A stretch of 64,000 bases of DNA from Hydromicrobium sp964415365 (GTDB lineage Bacteria; Actinomycetota; Humimicrobiia; Humimicrobiales; Humimicrobiaceae), in contig CAYPYW010000002.1 in assembly GCA_964415365.1 (NCBI GenBank), positions 1 through 64,000 of the forward strand, in the 5' to 3' direction. This document shows positions 1 to 8,862 of this stretch, piece after piece. Position numbers and translations under genes: made by a program. Under the pieces are notes generated by a model that ran no database searches, was not told the DNA's origin, and saw only the letters and a program-made list of their open reading frames with translations. Position 1 is the first letter of the stretch. The number at the start of each line of letters is the position of its first letter.

Positions 1-70
1 TGCAGCCTGCTTAGAAAAAGTAGTCCAAAGAAATAATATTATAACTTTAGATGGTGAAAGACTTATTTAA
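1..70 (+). CDS. 3' tail of an unidentified upstream gene (partial)
   Basis: Reading from base 2 gives 22 open codons ending at a TAA (68-70). The translation ends in ITLDGERLI, with a composition typical of a soluble protein end. The gene starts before the window. The stretch is too short to assign a family, and it could be a chance open frame. Confidence 0.35.
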   Translation, partial: AACLEKVVQRNNIITLDGERLI

Positions 71-174
71 ATAATATATAATGTCTTTCTGTTGATACTA
101 TTTATGCGCTATTATTTGTATAATATGAAGTGCATTAAAAATGATATTCTCAAGAATAAAGGACGTGTTTTATT

Positions 175-1695
175 TTGTGCGGAATAGCCGGAATATGGGG
201 TAAACCAAATAATTCAATATTAGATTCTATGTTGAAGGAGATCTCACATAGAGGACCTGATGGTCGGGGAAGAGTTCTCAGTGATGCCTTTGCACTTGGG
301 CATAACCGTCTATCCATAATTGATGTAGATGGTGGTGCTCAGCCAATGACAAATGAAGATGGCTCACTCAGGCTTATATTCAATGGAGAAATCTATAACT
401 ACAATAAAATTAAAAAAGGTTTAAAAGGTCATAATTTTAAAACTGAATCAGATTCAGAGGTTATCCTTCATCTATTTGAAGATAAAGGTAAAGACGTGGT
501 AGAAAGCCTTGACGGAATGTTTGCTTTTGCTATTTGCAGCAATAAAGACATATTTATTGCAAGAGATCCCCTTGGGATAAAACCGCTTTATTATGGCATC
601 GAGGCAGGCAAGTTTTATTTTTCTTCTGAAATAAAATCTTTGGTAAAAGCGACAAAAGATATAAATGAATTTCCTGCAGGTCATTATTACAGTAATAAAT
701 ATGGTTTTAAAAAGTATTATGAACTACCAAAAATACCCAATAAATTTTCCAATGATATAGATAAAATCATAATAAGGTTAAGGAAAAATCTGGAGGAAGC
801 CGTTACAAAAAGATTGATGTCAGATGTACCTTTAGGAGTTTTTTTAAGTGGAGGTCTTGATAGCAGTATTATCTCATCAATAGCAAGAAAAAACACTTAC
901 GGAAGATTACATTCTTTTGCAGTAGGTACACCCGGTAGTACAGATATATTATATTCAGAAGAAATGTCGAAATTTCTCGGTACAAGACATCACACCTTTA
1001 AATACGATAAAAAAGAGACTATAAAGATACTTCCGGAAGTTATATATTATCTGGAATCATTTGATCCCGCCCTGGTCAGAAGTGCTATACCAACATACTT
1101 CGTTTCAAGACTTGCGCAAGAATATGTTAAGGTGGTTTTATCCGGAGAGGGAGCAGACGAGTTATTTGGAGGTTATCATTATCTTAAGGAAATTAACAGT
1201 GATAGTAAATTATTATTCCAGGAGCTTAAAAATATAACTGCAAATCTTCACAACACGAATTTACAGCGCGCGGACAGAATTACTATGGCAAACTCTATAG
1301 AAGGAAGAGTACCTTTTCTGGATATAAAACTGGTTAGTGAGGCTTCAAATATTTCACCTGAATTAAAATTATATTTTAAGAAGTCAAGTGGTGATTTTAT
1401 AGAAAAGTGGATTTTAAGAAAGATATCAGAAGCTTATCTTCCAGACGATTTTGCATGGAGAAAAAAAGAAAAATTTTCAATTGGCAGTGGAACTGCAGAA
1501 ATACTGGAAAGTTATGCAGATGAAGTAATCTCGGAAAGTGAGTTTAATAAAAGAAATTTAATTCATGATGTGGAAATCAAATCGAAAGAAGAGTTGCTCT
1601 ACTATAAGATATTTAAGCAGCATTACAGCACATCAAGTATTTTGAAGACAATTGGTAAGAGTAGAAGTTTAAATCCTGGTGTTATTTATAATTAA
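175..1695 (+). CDS. asnB: Asparagine synthase (glutamine-hydrolysing)
   Basis: Makes asparagine from aspartate, ATP and glutamine in the cytoplasm. It starts with TTG at 175, which puts the nucleophile Cys2 right after the initiator Met, as the class II glutaminase mechanism requires; AAAGGA lies 11 nt upstream. The glutaminase domain (about 2-160) carries MCGIAGIW, SHRGPDG (24-30), GHNRLSIID and FNGEIYNY (69-76). The synthetase domain begins near 195, with the PP-loop SGGLDSS at 225-231 and SGEGADELFGGY further on. At 506 aa it is somewhat shorter than the E. coli AsnB type (about 554) and closer to compact archaeal and anaerobe forms. No co-directional partner is adjacent. A role in glycan or peptide amidation cannot be excluded, but the context does not suggest it. 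Confidence 0.93.
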   Translation: MCGIAGIWGKPNNSILDSMLKEISHRGPDGRGRVLSDAFALGHNRLSIIDVDGGAQPMTNEDGSLRLIFNGEIYNYNKIKKGLKGHNFKTESDSEVILHLFEDKGKDVVESLDGMFAFAICSNKDIFIARDPLGIKPLYYGIEAGKFYFSSEIKSLVKATKDINEFPAGHYYSNKYGFKKYYELPKIPNKFSNDIDKIIIRLRKNLEEAVTKRLMSDVPLGVFLSGGLDSSIISSIARKNTYGRLHSFAVGTPGSTDILYSEEMSKFLGTRHHTFKYDKKETIKILPEVIYYLESFDPALVRSAIPTYFVSRLAQEYVKVVLSGEGADELFGGYHYLKEINSDSKLLFQELKNITANLHNTNLQRADRITMANSIEGRVPFLDIKLVSEASNISPELKLYFKKSSGDFIEKWILRKISEAYLPDDFAWRKKEKFSIGSGTAEILESYADEVISESEFNKRNLIHDVEIKSKEELLYYKIFKQHYSTSSILKTIGKSRSLNPGVIYN

Positions 1696-1870
1696 TGGAT
1701 AAATAAAGATTCAAACACAAAAATATCCCCATTTAAACTTAGAATTTTAGTTCTAACTCTGTCCACTATGCCCAGCCACATGTTACAAATATAGGACTCA
1801 TCTCAAACGCTTTCTTTAATATTTAACATATAAAATTTCGGAATAAACTTTACAGACCTAGCGATTCCAG

Positions 1871-2422
1871 TCAATGGCCATTTTCATGTTCTATAATTCC
1901 ATATTCCCCAGTGACACTGTCTTTAAACAGAGGACATTTTGGAGGAAAGTAACTTAAGAGGCTAAACATGATGATCCCTGCTATTATAAGGACTGCACCA
2001 ACTATGTTTCCAGATAATTTCTTATTTTCTATTATTATAATCCTGTAGCTTACTATCTGAGCAACTACAATAGCTACTAAAAATATCAATATATCAATAA
2101 CCAAGCTCTCTATTTTAAATATCCAGGTATAACCATAAAAAAGTGCCATAATTACAACCGGAATAGTAAAAAAAGATATTCCTTTGGAAAAGAAGAAATT
2201 CTTAACCCTTCTCCCAAAAGCAAAATACTCTATAAAAGCCCAGATAAATGCTGGCCAGAAACCTATCTTTAAATGCTCCCACACGCTTTCATTAACAGCA
2301 CTTATGACAGCTAAGGGCTTCCAGCCTCCGCCTAATTCAAAAGTAAAATGGAGAAGGGAACCAGCCAGAAATATAAAAAGTATGCCGTACATCTCCCATG
2401 TAAGTATTTTCTTTCTTTCCAT
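1871..2422 (-). CDS. Integral membrane protein, DUF6512-like
   Basis: A protein of about 183 aa with roughly five hydrophobic spans and a short charged C-terminus. The motif around LLHFTFE and VNESVWEHLK in the first third resembles the DUF6512 family as I recall it; function is unknown. An upstream in-frame ATG at 2458 exists, but the strong GGAGG (complement of 2428-2432) sits inside that extension and is well spaced for the ATG at 2422 (or 2425), so the shorter start is chosen. Monocistronic, pointing toward asnB. Confidence 0.6.
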   Translation of the reverse strand: MERKKILTWEMYGILFIFLAGSLLHFTFELGGGWKPLAVISAVNESVWEHLKIGFWPAFIWAFIEYFAFGRRVKNFFFSKGISFFTIPVVIMALFYGYTWIFKIESLVIDILIFLVAIVVAQIVSYRIIIIENKKLSGNIVGAVLIIAGIIMFSLLSYFPPKCPLFKDSVTGEYGIIEHENGH

Positions 2423-2699
2423 CATTCCCTCCCCTTTTGGTGATATATTCTGACGCATTTAATATACAATTTTTGGAATTTTTTTAAAATAGTACGGATA
2501 TTGATCATAATGCCAAGTTAAAAAATAATTACTCCCAACAGTTTTCATAAAAATTACAAGTATATCAGGAAACCAGGAGTCAGTTATGATTTTACTGATT
2601 TAATATTTGTATTTTTTCGCACGAATCGATATTACACTACAAAGAACCGAGTTATTTAAAAGAACTTGATGGCTTAAAATAATAAGAACATGAAAATTC

Positions 2700-2969
2700 C
2701 TAATAAAAAATATTATCATAAACATTTTTTCTGTGCCTGAATCTTAAAATGAGTATCCTTAAATTTTCATTTTTAAATTGATAAATTATCCTGTAATCTC
2801 CTACTCTGTACTTCCAAAAATCCTTATATCTTCCTTTAAGTTTTCTCCCTGATCCAGGATTAACTGCGATTCTATTATTGACAATATCAAAAAACCTGTC
2901 AGTAATCTTCCTATCCAGGTTTCTTAAATCCTTTTTCAAATTCTTATGAAAAAGAACTTTATACCTCAT
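2700..2969 (-). CDS. RelE/ParE-family toxin
   Basis: An 89-aa basic protein with the RelE-fold pattern: N-terminal beta strand (YKVLFHKNLKKDL), two helices, then LKGRYKDFWKYRVGDYRIIY and a C-terminal strand ending RHRKNVYDN. Members act as ribosome-dependent mRNA endonucleases, or as gyrase inhibitors in the ParE branch; the sequence does not separate the two. It lies 63 nt downstream of the RHH antitoxin gene on the same strand. No clear Shine-Dalgarno precedes its ATG, so translation may be weak or coupled, which suits a toxin second in the operon. Confidence 0.85.
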   Translation of the reverse strand: MRYKVLFHKNLKKDLRNLDRKITDRFFDIVNNRIAVNPGSGRKLKGRYKDFWKYRVGDYRIIYQFKNENLRILILRFRHRKNVYDNIFY

Positions 2970-3032
2970 ATTGTTTATTTTGTTGATTAATAAATTTATA
3001 TTGACAAACTGATTTTTTAGAAATTTTCAAGA

Positions 3033-3251
3033 TTAATCCTTTAGGGAGTCTTTTAATTCCTGTTCACTAATAAAAGAATCTTCTGGATCCTGTGATCTTT
3101 TATATGCTATCTCAACATCTTCGATTTCTTCAAGATAGTTCTCTATTGCATTTTTTACAAGCCAAGATTTTGTTCTCTCACTTACCTTGCTGATTTCATC
3201 TATTTTTTTTATTAATTCTTCATCCAAACTGAATGAAATGTTTTTTTTCAT
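3033..3251 (-). CDS. Ribbon-helix-helix antitoxin of the RelE/ParE pair
   Basis: A 72-aa protein. The N-terminal 45 residues form a ribbon-helix-helix DNA-binding domain (KNISFSLDEELIKKIDEIS, then helix 2 with WLVKNAIENYLEEI). The acidic C-terminal tail (DPEDSFISEQELKDSL) is the usual toxin-binding segment. GAGGAGG stands 9 nt before the ATG, in contrast to the toxin gene, so the antitoxin should be made in excess. Such antitoxins repress their own operon, so an operator is expected in the AT-rich stretch just above 3251. Confidence 0.85.
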   Translation of the reverse strand: MKKNISFSLDEELIKKIDEISKVSERTKSWLVKNAIENYLEEIEDVEIAYKRSQDPEDSFISEQELKDSLKD

Positions 3252-3640
3252 ACCAAAAATCCTCCTCGGCCTTAAATTATTTAACAGAGAATAAGTAATG
3301 TTAAAATCCTATTTTTAATAAAATTAATAAGTTTATTATACGTAATAAATTTATTAAAGTAAAGGTGTAGACAGGGCAACTAAATTCACACCCACTAAAT
3401 TTCGTTGAATTCGCGAATTTGACTTCTCTTTTAACTTTGATAGAATAGGGCGAGAAAATACATAGGTATAGTTGGAAGAGAAAAAGCTAACATAGTAGAT
3501 TAACCAGATTAATTGTGTTGGTTTTTTTATTTAGGTATGTGAAGAATCAAGAAGTGAGTAGTAGTACTGTGAGAGATTATCGGAAATTGCCGCCGGAACC
3601 GTTGGAAGCTGTCAGTTATAATATTAAAGGAGATTAAAAG
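3252..3640. other. Non-coding stretch between the toxin-antitoxin promoter and transaldolase
   Basis: This 389-bp stretch has no confident gene. It holds a 12-bp perfect palindrome AATTCGCGAATT (3408-3419), two copies of ACTAAATT flanking CACACCC just before it, and a weak hairpin AACCA/TGGTT followed by a run of T near 3505-3533. An open frame of about 40 codons (reading YRKLPPEPLEAVSYNIKGD at its end, stop at 3636-3638) has no good start and is locally richer in G+C than its surroundings. It may be a gene remnant. AAAGGAG at about 3628 serves the transaldolase TTG. Confidence 0.5.
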
Positions 3641-4834
3641 TTGACAAAATATGATAAGTCTGCAATTCAAAGATTATCTGAAACATCTGAAGGTATGGAG
3701 ATATGGTGGGATTCTTCACCACTAATTTTTAACATGTGGGCTAAAAAACTGATTGATGCAGCACCTGACGAGGAAAGTGAAAATTTAGAAGAACAATTAA
3801 AAATTTTATTTGACGAAAAAAATCCTGGTGATACCTTATTTAGCGGAGTGACCACAAATCCAAGACTTACAAGAAAAGTACTGGATCTTATCCCGGAAGA
3901 TGTAAATCCCACTGTTGATAAAATAATAAAGGAAAATCCTTTTAAAACTAATTATGAACTCGCGTGGGAAGTTTACAAGGAAATCACTAAAGAAGGCACC
4001 AAGCTCTATATGCCTATTTTTAAAAAATCTAACTACAGGAGAGGCTATGTAAGTGCCCAGGTAGATCCAAGACTGGTAACAGATGTAAGGAAGATGCTTG
4101 GTCAGGCACTGGAGCTAAGCAGTATTTCTCCCAATATTATGATCAAATGTCCTGGTTCAAAGGAAGGTATATATCTAATACAAATACTTACTTCACTCGG
4201 CATCCCAACTAATGCTACATTAGTTTTTAATGTCCCCCAGGTTGTACAGGTTGCGGAAGCAGTTAAAAGAGGTCATGAGATTGGAATATCACAGGGTATT
4301 GACTACAGCCAGTGGAGGTCTGTCATAACTATCATGATTGCCCGGTTTGAAGAAAGGGAACAGTACATTAAGAGTGCAGAGTCAGTCAGAATAGAGTTAA
4401 CTGATAAACTTAAGAGGTGGACTGGCATTGCAATTGCAAAGAAAGCTCATAGGATATTAAATGATAAGAGCAATGGATATCACAGCAAGTTACTTCTTTG
4501 TTCCTCCAGAGTCGGCCCTGAAAAAGATGAAGTTTTACACATTGAAAAAGTAGCTGGAGGAAATTTAGTATATACTATAAATCCAGAGATGATAGACGAC
4601 TTTATAAGAATATATAAAGAAAAGGACATCTGCAGCCAGATCGGGGATCCTGTTCCTGATGATGTAATGAACAAGCTTTTAAAGATCCCCTACTTTAAAG
4701 CAGGTTATGAAGTAGATGGGATTAAAAAAGAAGACTTTATCAATCACCCCTCATTTGTATTTACTAAAGACCAATTTTCTGGTTCTATGAAAGAGATTGA
4801 AGAGTATGTGGCGGAGAGGAAAAAAGTACTTTAG
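3641..4834 (+). CDS. tal: Transaldolase family protein
   Basis: Transfers a dihydroxyacetone unit between sugar phosphates in the non-oxidative pentose phosphate pathway through a lysine Schiff base. Motifs seen are IWWDSSPLI at the N-terminus, SGVTTNP, IMIKCPGSKEG (catalytic Lys region) and TNATLVFNVPQ. At 397 aa it is longer than the 210-320 aa of standard enzymes and resembles the long bacterial forms, with extra residues at both ends. It starts at TTG (3641) behind AAAGGAG. The partner transketolase is split and lies at 19.6-21.5 kb. Sugar-phosphate specificity of long transaldolase-like proteins is not certain from sequence. Confidence 0.85.
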   Translation: MTKYDKSAIQRLSETSEGMEIWWDSSPLIFNMWAKKLIDAAPDEESENLEEQLKILFDEKNPGDTLFSGVTTNPRLTRKVLDLIPEDVNPTVDKIIKENPFKTNYELAWEVYKEITKEGTKLYMPIFKKSNYRRGYVSAQVDPRLVTDVRKMLGQALELSSISPNIMIKCPGSKEGIYLIQILTSLGIPTNATLVFNVPQVVQVAEAVKRGHEIGISQGIDYSQWRSVITIMIARFEEREQYIKSAESVRIELTDKLKRWTGIAIAKKAHRILNDKSNGYHSKLLLCSSRVGPEKDEVLHIEKVAGGNLVYTINPEMIDDFIRIYKEKDICSQIGDPVPDDVMNKLLKIPYFKAGYEVDGIKKEDFINHPSFVFTKDQFSGSMKEIEEYVAERKKVL

Positions 4835-5017
4835 GGAAGAATTATAATTAACACTGTGCATGCTAATTAATCACTAATATTACAATCCTGGTTGCTCCAA
4901 GCATTCGGGCAAGGTTGGCGCATATTATATAAATAAAATTTATTACCTAAAATCATACAAATGCTATATACTTTTAATATTTCTATAATGAATATTTAAT
5001 CCAAAATATTTAAAAAA

Positions 5018-5878
5018 ATGAGTGAAATCACTATAGTAACCGACAGTACAGCCGATATTCCAGAAGAACTCATAAAAAAATATGACATAAAAGTAGTTCC
5101 TCTTTATATTCACTTTGAAGGAAAAGAATATAAAGATAAAGTAAATATTACTAACAGAGAAATATATGATTTGCTTGAAAAGGGTATAGAAGTTAAAACC
5201 TCTTCCCCATCACCTGAGGATTTCATAGAAATTTATAAAAACCTTATAGAAAGGCAGAATAAAAAGACGGTCTTCTCTATTCATATGAGTTCCAAACTTT
5301 CAACTACCTTCGATTCTGCAAGATTGGCCAGGAGTACATTTCCCGGAAGCAACATAAAAATATTTGACTCCAGAACTGTAACTATGAGCCTGGGCTTGAT
5401 AGTGCTTGAAGCAGCAAGATTAGCAAGTAAAGGCGAAGAAGAAGATAGGATTATAAAAATAGTGAAGAGATTGATTGAAGAAAATCAATTTCAGGCAACA
5501 GTTGACAATTTCAAATATATATTACGTGGAGGGAGGGTCCACGGACTCAAAAGACTTCTGAACTTTGTATTAAAAGTAAGACCTATAGTCACTATTAAAA
5601 ATGGCAAGATTATTGTATCTAAAATAGTCAGAACCCGGAAAAATTCAATTGAACAGATGGTTAAAACCTTTAAAAACAAATTTTCGAATAAAGGCAGAGT
5701 AGTAGTGTCTGTTTTCTATGGAGATGACCTTGATGCCGCTTTACATATAAAACAATTACTTGAGGACGATGAGACTCTTGATATAGATGAAATAATCCTT
5801 ACCGAAATTACTCCGGTAATCGGAACTCACTCAGGACCTTCAGCTATAGGACTGGCTGCAATACCAAGATTATCCTGA
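5018..5878 (+). CDS. DegV family fatty-acid-binding protein
   Basis: A 286-aa DegV/FakB-type protein that binds a fatty acid and, in Firmicutes, presents it to a fatty acid kinase. The N-terminal domain begins ITIVTDSTADIP with the conserved VKTSSPSPEDF loop. SSKLSTT and the RGGR segment (FKYILRGGRV) mark the lipid site. The C-terminus has the typical PVIGTHSGPSAIG ending. No kinase gene (FakA/DAK-type) is nearby. A paralogue with an extra repeat tail is at 58957-60144. No Shine-Dalgarno is visible before the ATG. A bidirectional terminator separates it from hup. Confidence 0.9.
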   Translation: MSEITIVTDSTADIPEELIKKYDIKVVPLYIHFEGKEYKDKVNITNREIYDLLEKGIEVKTSSPSPEDFIEIYKNLIERQNKKTVFSIHMSSKLSTTFDSARLARSTFPGSNIKIFDSRTVTMSLGLIVLEAARLASKGEEEDRIIKIVKRLIEENQFQATVDNFKYILRGGRVHGLKRLLNFVLKVRPIVTIKNGKIIVSKIVRTRKNSIEQMVKTFKNKFSNKGRVVVSVFYGDDLDAALHIKQLLEDDETLDIDEIILTEITPVIGTHSGPSAIGLAAIPRLS

Positions 5879-5900
5879 TTTAGTTGCAGTAAGATTAAGA

Positions 5901-5931
5901 AAAAAAGGCACTCACACAGAATGCCTTTTTT
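5901..5931. terminator. Bidirectional intrinsic terminator between degV and hup
   Basis: A perfect 10-bp stem, AAAAAAGGCA (5901-5910) with TGCCTTTTTT (5922-5931), and an 11-nt loop. The A-run on one side and T-run on the other give a U-tract in either direction, which fits its place between convergent genes. Confidence 0.88.
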
Positions 5932-5963
5932 ATATAATCGAATATATTAAAACCCTAGAATCG

Positions 5964-6236
5964 TTATCTAACTTTCTCTTTCAATCCCTTTCCTGCTACA
6001 AATTTAGGTACGGTACAAGCCGGAATACGTATGGTTTCTCTTGTACGAGGATTCAATCCAGTTCTTGCTTTTCTCTTAGACACCTGGAAAGTACCAAAAC
6101 CAACTAAAGATACTTTGTCACCTTTTGCCAGTGCCTTAGCTACGGTTTCCTGCAAAGCATCTACAACTTTGGCAACATCCTTTTTTGTTAAATCCGTTTT
6201 ACCGCTAATAGCATCCACTAATTCTGCTTTATTCAT
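5964..6236 (-). CDS. hup: HU-type nucleoid DNA-binding protein
   Basis: A 90-aa histone-like protein that bends and compacts DNA as a dimer. It begins MNKAELVDAI and carries VGFGTFQVSKRKAR, then the RTGLNPRT(R)E arm and the IPA-VPKF element of the DNA-embracing beta arms. The C-terminal helix ends KGLKEKVR. AAAGGAGAG precedes the ATG. It is transcribed alone, from the promoter at 6328-6355 to the shared terminator at 5901-5931. Confidence 0.96.
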   Translation of the reverse strand: MNKAELVDAISGKTDLTKKDVAKVVDALQETVAKALAKGDKVSLVGFGTFQVSKRKARTGLNPRTRETIRIPACTVPKFVAGKGLKEKVR

Positions 6237-6327
6237 TCTTTTTCTCTCCTTTCATATTCCTAAAATTAAAAATACCTACTTCTGTAGATTTGAGATATAC
6301 CTTATAGATACTACTCTTGTTTAATTA

Positions 6328-6355
6328 ATTATAATATTTATTTTAAATTTGACAA
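6328..6355 (-). promoter_or_regulatory. Sigma70-type promoter of hup
   Basis: Reading leftward: -35 TTGTCA (complement of 6350-6355), 16-nt spacer, -10 TATAAT (complement of 6328-6333). It lies about 90 nt before the hup ATG in an AT-rich leader. Confidence 0.65.
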
Positions 6356-6515
6356 TACAATACTTTATATTCTTTTTACAACAAGTTTTACCAAAAAATA
6401 TGAGATTCATTAGCCTACTCTGCTGTAACTGAACACTATTATATACTTTTTAAATAAATTTTAATACACCTTACTTATATTATTTCTACAAATTTAAAAA
6501 GTATTTTTATTTGTT

Positions 6516-7433
6516 TTAACATTCCATATAAATTTTCAGTACTTCATTAAGGAAATCCAGAGCTTCCTCTTTTGGTCTCTGGAAAGAATTTCTCCCAATT
6601 ATGGAACCAAATCCTCCGCCTTCTTTTATCTGTTTTATCTCCTCGATTATTTCCTCTCTACCTTTTGCCGGTCCTCCCGAAAATATAACAATCCTTTTTC
6701 CGTCAAATGCACTTTGCACTACATGTCTTACCCTTTCTGCCAGTGTCCCCACCGGAATATTATATTTCTCATATACCTTCCTTGCTTCTTCAAGTTCTAT
6801 ATAATCAGTTGGCGGTTTTACTTTTATTAAATGGGCACCTAATTGAGCAGCAATTTGTGCTGCATACGCCACTACATCAACTGCAGTTTCTCCTTTTTTT
6901 GATATGCCTGAACCTCTCGGATAGGACCATATCACTACTACCAGCCCATTTCTCTTTGCTTTCAGAGCTATTTCTCTTATCTCTTCATACATTGGTTTAA
7001 AATTAATGCTGCCCGGATAAATGGTGAATCCTATCGCAGCACAACCCAGTCTAAGGGCATCTTCTACAGAAGCAGTTACTGCAGGGATGGGATCAGGATT
7101 ATTACTTAATACATCGTGACTGTTGGCTTTTAAAATAAGTGGAATTTGGCCGGCATATTCTTTTGCAATAGTCTGTATAGAGCCAAGCGGCGCTGCATGT
7201 GCATTCAGGCCAGCTTCTATGGCCAGCTCTACATGATAGATCGGATCATAACCATCCGGGTTTGGAGCAAAACTCCTCGCAGGACCATGCTCAAATCCCT
7301 GGTCAACCGGCAGAATTACCATTTTGCCGGTTCCGGCTAATTTTCCATGCATGAGTACGCTATATAAATTTTTAATAGTCCCAGGATTTTCATTTTTATA
7401 CCAGGAAAGTATTTCTTTTATCCTCGCATTCAC
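6516..7433 (-). CDS. Class I fructose-bisphosphate aldolase, archaeal (DhnA) type
   Basis: Cleaves or condenses fructose 1,6-bisphosphate through a Lys Schiff base. The family pattern is visible: GKMVILPVDQGFEHGP near the N-terminus, LKANSHD, the catalytic-lysine strand HLIKVKPP, and the phosphate-binding ends FSGGPAKG and IIGRNSFQRP. An in-frame ATG at 7487 would give 323 aa, but GAGGAG lies 7 nt before GTG at 7433, giving about 305 aa, the usual family length. With the PPi-type PFK at 51.8-53.1 kb it covers upper glycolysis or gluconeogenesis. No FBPase fusion is seen. Confidence 0.9.
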   Translation of the reverse strand: MNARIKEILSWYKNENPGTIKNLYSVLMHGKLAGTGKMVILPVDQGFEHGPARSFAPNPDGYDPIYHVELAIEAGLNAHAAPLGSIQTIAKEYAGQIPLILKANSHDVLSNNPDPIPAVTASVEDALRLGCAAIGFTIYPGSINFKPMYEEIREIALKAKRNGLVVVIWSYPRGSGISKKGETAVDVVAYAAQIAAQLGAHLIKVKPPTDYIELEEARKVYEKYNIPVGTLAERVRHVVQSAFDGKRIVIFSGGPAKGREEIIEEIKQIKEGGGFGSIIGRNSFQRPKEEALDFLNEVLKIYMEC

Positions 7434-7607
7434 ATTAACTCTCCTCTTTAAATTGCATATGTGCCTATTATAGGATTTAATACCCAAATAGTAAAACTTT
7501 TATTAAAATTCTTAGGCTTATATATAAATGGGTATTTACATAAATATGTATTTGATGTATAATACCGTCTCATCCAATATAATAACAATTCAATAGAAGA
7601 TTATTTT

Positions 7608-8243
7608 ATGATTTTTACAAATACTGATCCCAATAGTCCTAAATTCAATAATACTCAAAGCAATAGTGGCCAGATTAATATATTCAAACTTGTTTTATTT
7701 TCGTTATTATCACTTTGTATGTTAATAAGCTTTCCATCACCGGTTTATTCAAACTGCAAATCTCCATTTTTAATACCAATTGAAGGTGAGGTTATAACTG
7801 GATTCAGACAAAGTTATTGGGACCCAGCTGAGCAGAAATATCTCAAACATACAGGAATAGATATAAAAGGAAAATACGGGCAGAAGGTCGTTGCAGCTGG
7901 AAATGGAGTAGTTAGCTATTGCGGCTTCTCGCCTATAGGCGGAAGAACACTGGTAATAAGACACAATCAAAAAATTAGAACTACTTACCTAAATTTATTG
8001 CAAATCTATGTAACCACAGGGACCCATGTCAAGCAGGGAGATATCATTGCTGCCATTGGTGCAGATGACGATCCTTCAAATTCCCTGTGCCATCTGCACT
8101 TTGGTGTAATATACGATAATAAATATCTTGACCCGGAAGATTTATTAAAAATAGACTACAGTAGTATTTCGGAATTTCTTTACTTAAGATATTTGCCATA
8201 TGATTTTAAACTTGATTATAGCAGCAATAATATTCATAAATAA
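7608..8243 (+). CDS. Secreted M23/LytM-fold protein with altered active site
   Basis: A 211-aa exported protein. A hydrophobic segment at about 26-47 acts as signal peptide or anchor. A LytM-fold domain spans about 55-180. Zinc ligands H81 and D85 (HTGID) and H164 of HLHFG are kept. The conserved YxHL histidine, which helps catalysis in LytM, is replaced by Asn (TTYLNL, N129). It may therefore be a weak hydrolase or a cell-wall binding/activator protein rather than a normal endopeptidase. No Shine-Dalgarno is seen before ATG. It is flanked by intergenic DNA on both sides, so probably monocistronic. Confidence 0.8.
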   Translation: MIFTNTDPNSPKFNNTQSNSGQINIFKLVLFSLLSLCMLISFPSPVYSNCKSPFLIPIEGEVITGFRQSYWDPAEQKYLKHTGIDIKGKYGQKVVAAGNGVVSYCGFSPIGGRTLVIRHNQKIRTTYLNLLQIYVTTGTHVKQGDIIAAIGADDDPSNSLCHLHFGVIYDNKYLDPEDLLKIDYSSISEFLYLRYLPYDFKLDYSSNNIHK

Positions 8244-8329
8244 AACTAATCTAAATTCAGGTTATATATATGTATTCCAAACTTGGATGAAGTTGTAAGA
8301 GTTAATATCAAATATTGATAATCTAAAAA

Positions 8330-8698
8330 TTACTTATTATTAAAGTAGGCCTGTATATTTTTTATCTCTTCACTGATTTTACTATCAATCTCTTCCTTGC
8401 ACACTCCAAACTCAATTATATTAAAGGTGAGCTTGATTTTCTCGAAAGTCTTTCTCAAAATACCATTAATCTTTGGCTTCTGGGCCATATCCAAAACACT
8501 TAACTGCAGGTAATCTTCTCCATCGGTGGTTGAAATAAACTTCATATGACCCAATTGCTTGCAACCATTTTTCTTAAGAAAATCAACAATATTCCTGGCA
8601 ATTTCCCCTATTTTCTTAATAAAATCTTCTTTGGTTACAGGGCTTGATGAAGTTATTATCACTCTTTTGGTTAAAATCACTGACCCGTTAGTATTCAT
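8330..8698 (-). CDS. Hypothetical protein, 122 aa
   Basis: I do not recognise a family. The protein is soluble, with no signal peptide or membrane span. The predicted order is strand (SVILTKRVIIT), helix (EDFIKKIGEIARNIVDFLKK), strands around HMKFISTT and YLQLSVLDM, then a long charged helix at the C-terminus. Composition and length argue for a real gene. It sits alone between the M23-like gene and the HAD/lpdA unit. Confidence 0.55.
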   Translation of the reverse strand: MNTNGSVILTKRVIITSSSPVTKEDFIKKIGEIARNIVDFLKKNGCKQLGHMKFISTTDGEDYLQLSVLDMAQKPKINGILRKTFEKIKLTFNIIEFGVCKEEIDSKISEEIKNIQAYFNNK

Positions 8699-8862
8699 AA
8701 AATCTTAAATTATTAATACTTTATGATAAAACTATTATATTTAAGGGTTAGGAAGCTAATTTTAACACAACTTAATATTATGTCAAAGTATTTTAAATCA
8801 TGTCCGGATTCAAGAAGACTTTATCCTATAATGAATTCGAGTTAACTTAACACCCTATTGCC

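Noticed and set aside
6031..6324. 97-codon open frame on the + strand across hup and its leader
   Set aside because: It is the mirror frame of the HU gene, with no start signal and no family resemblance.
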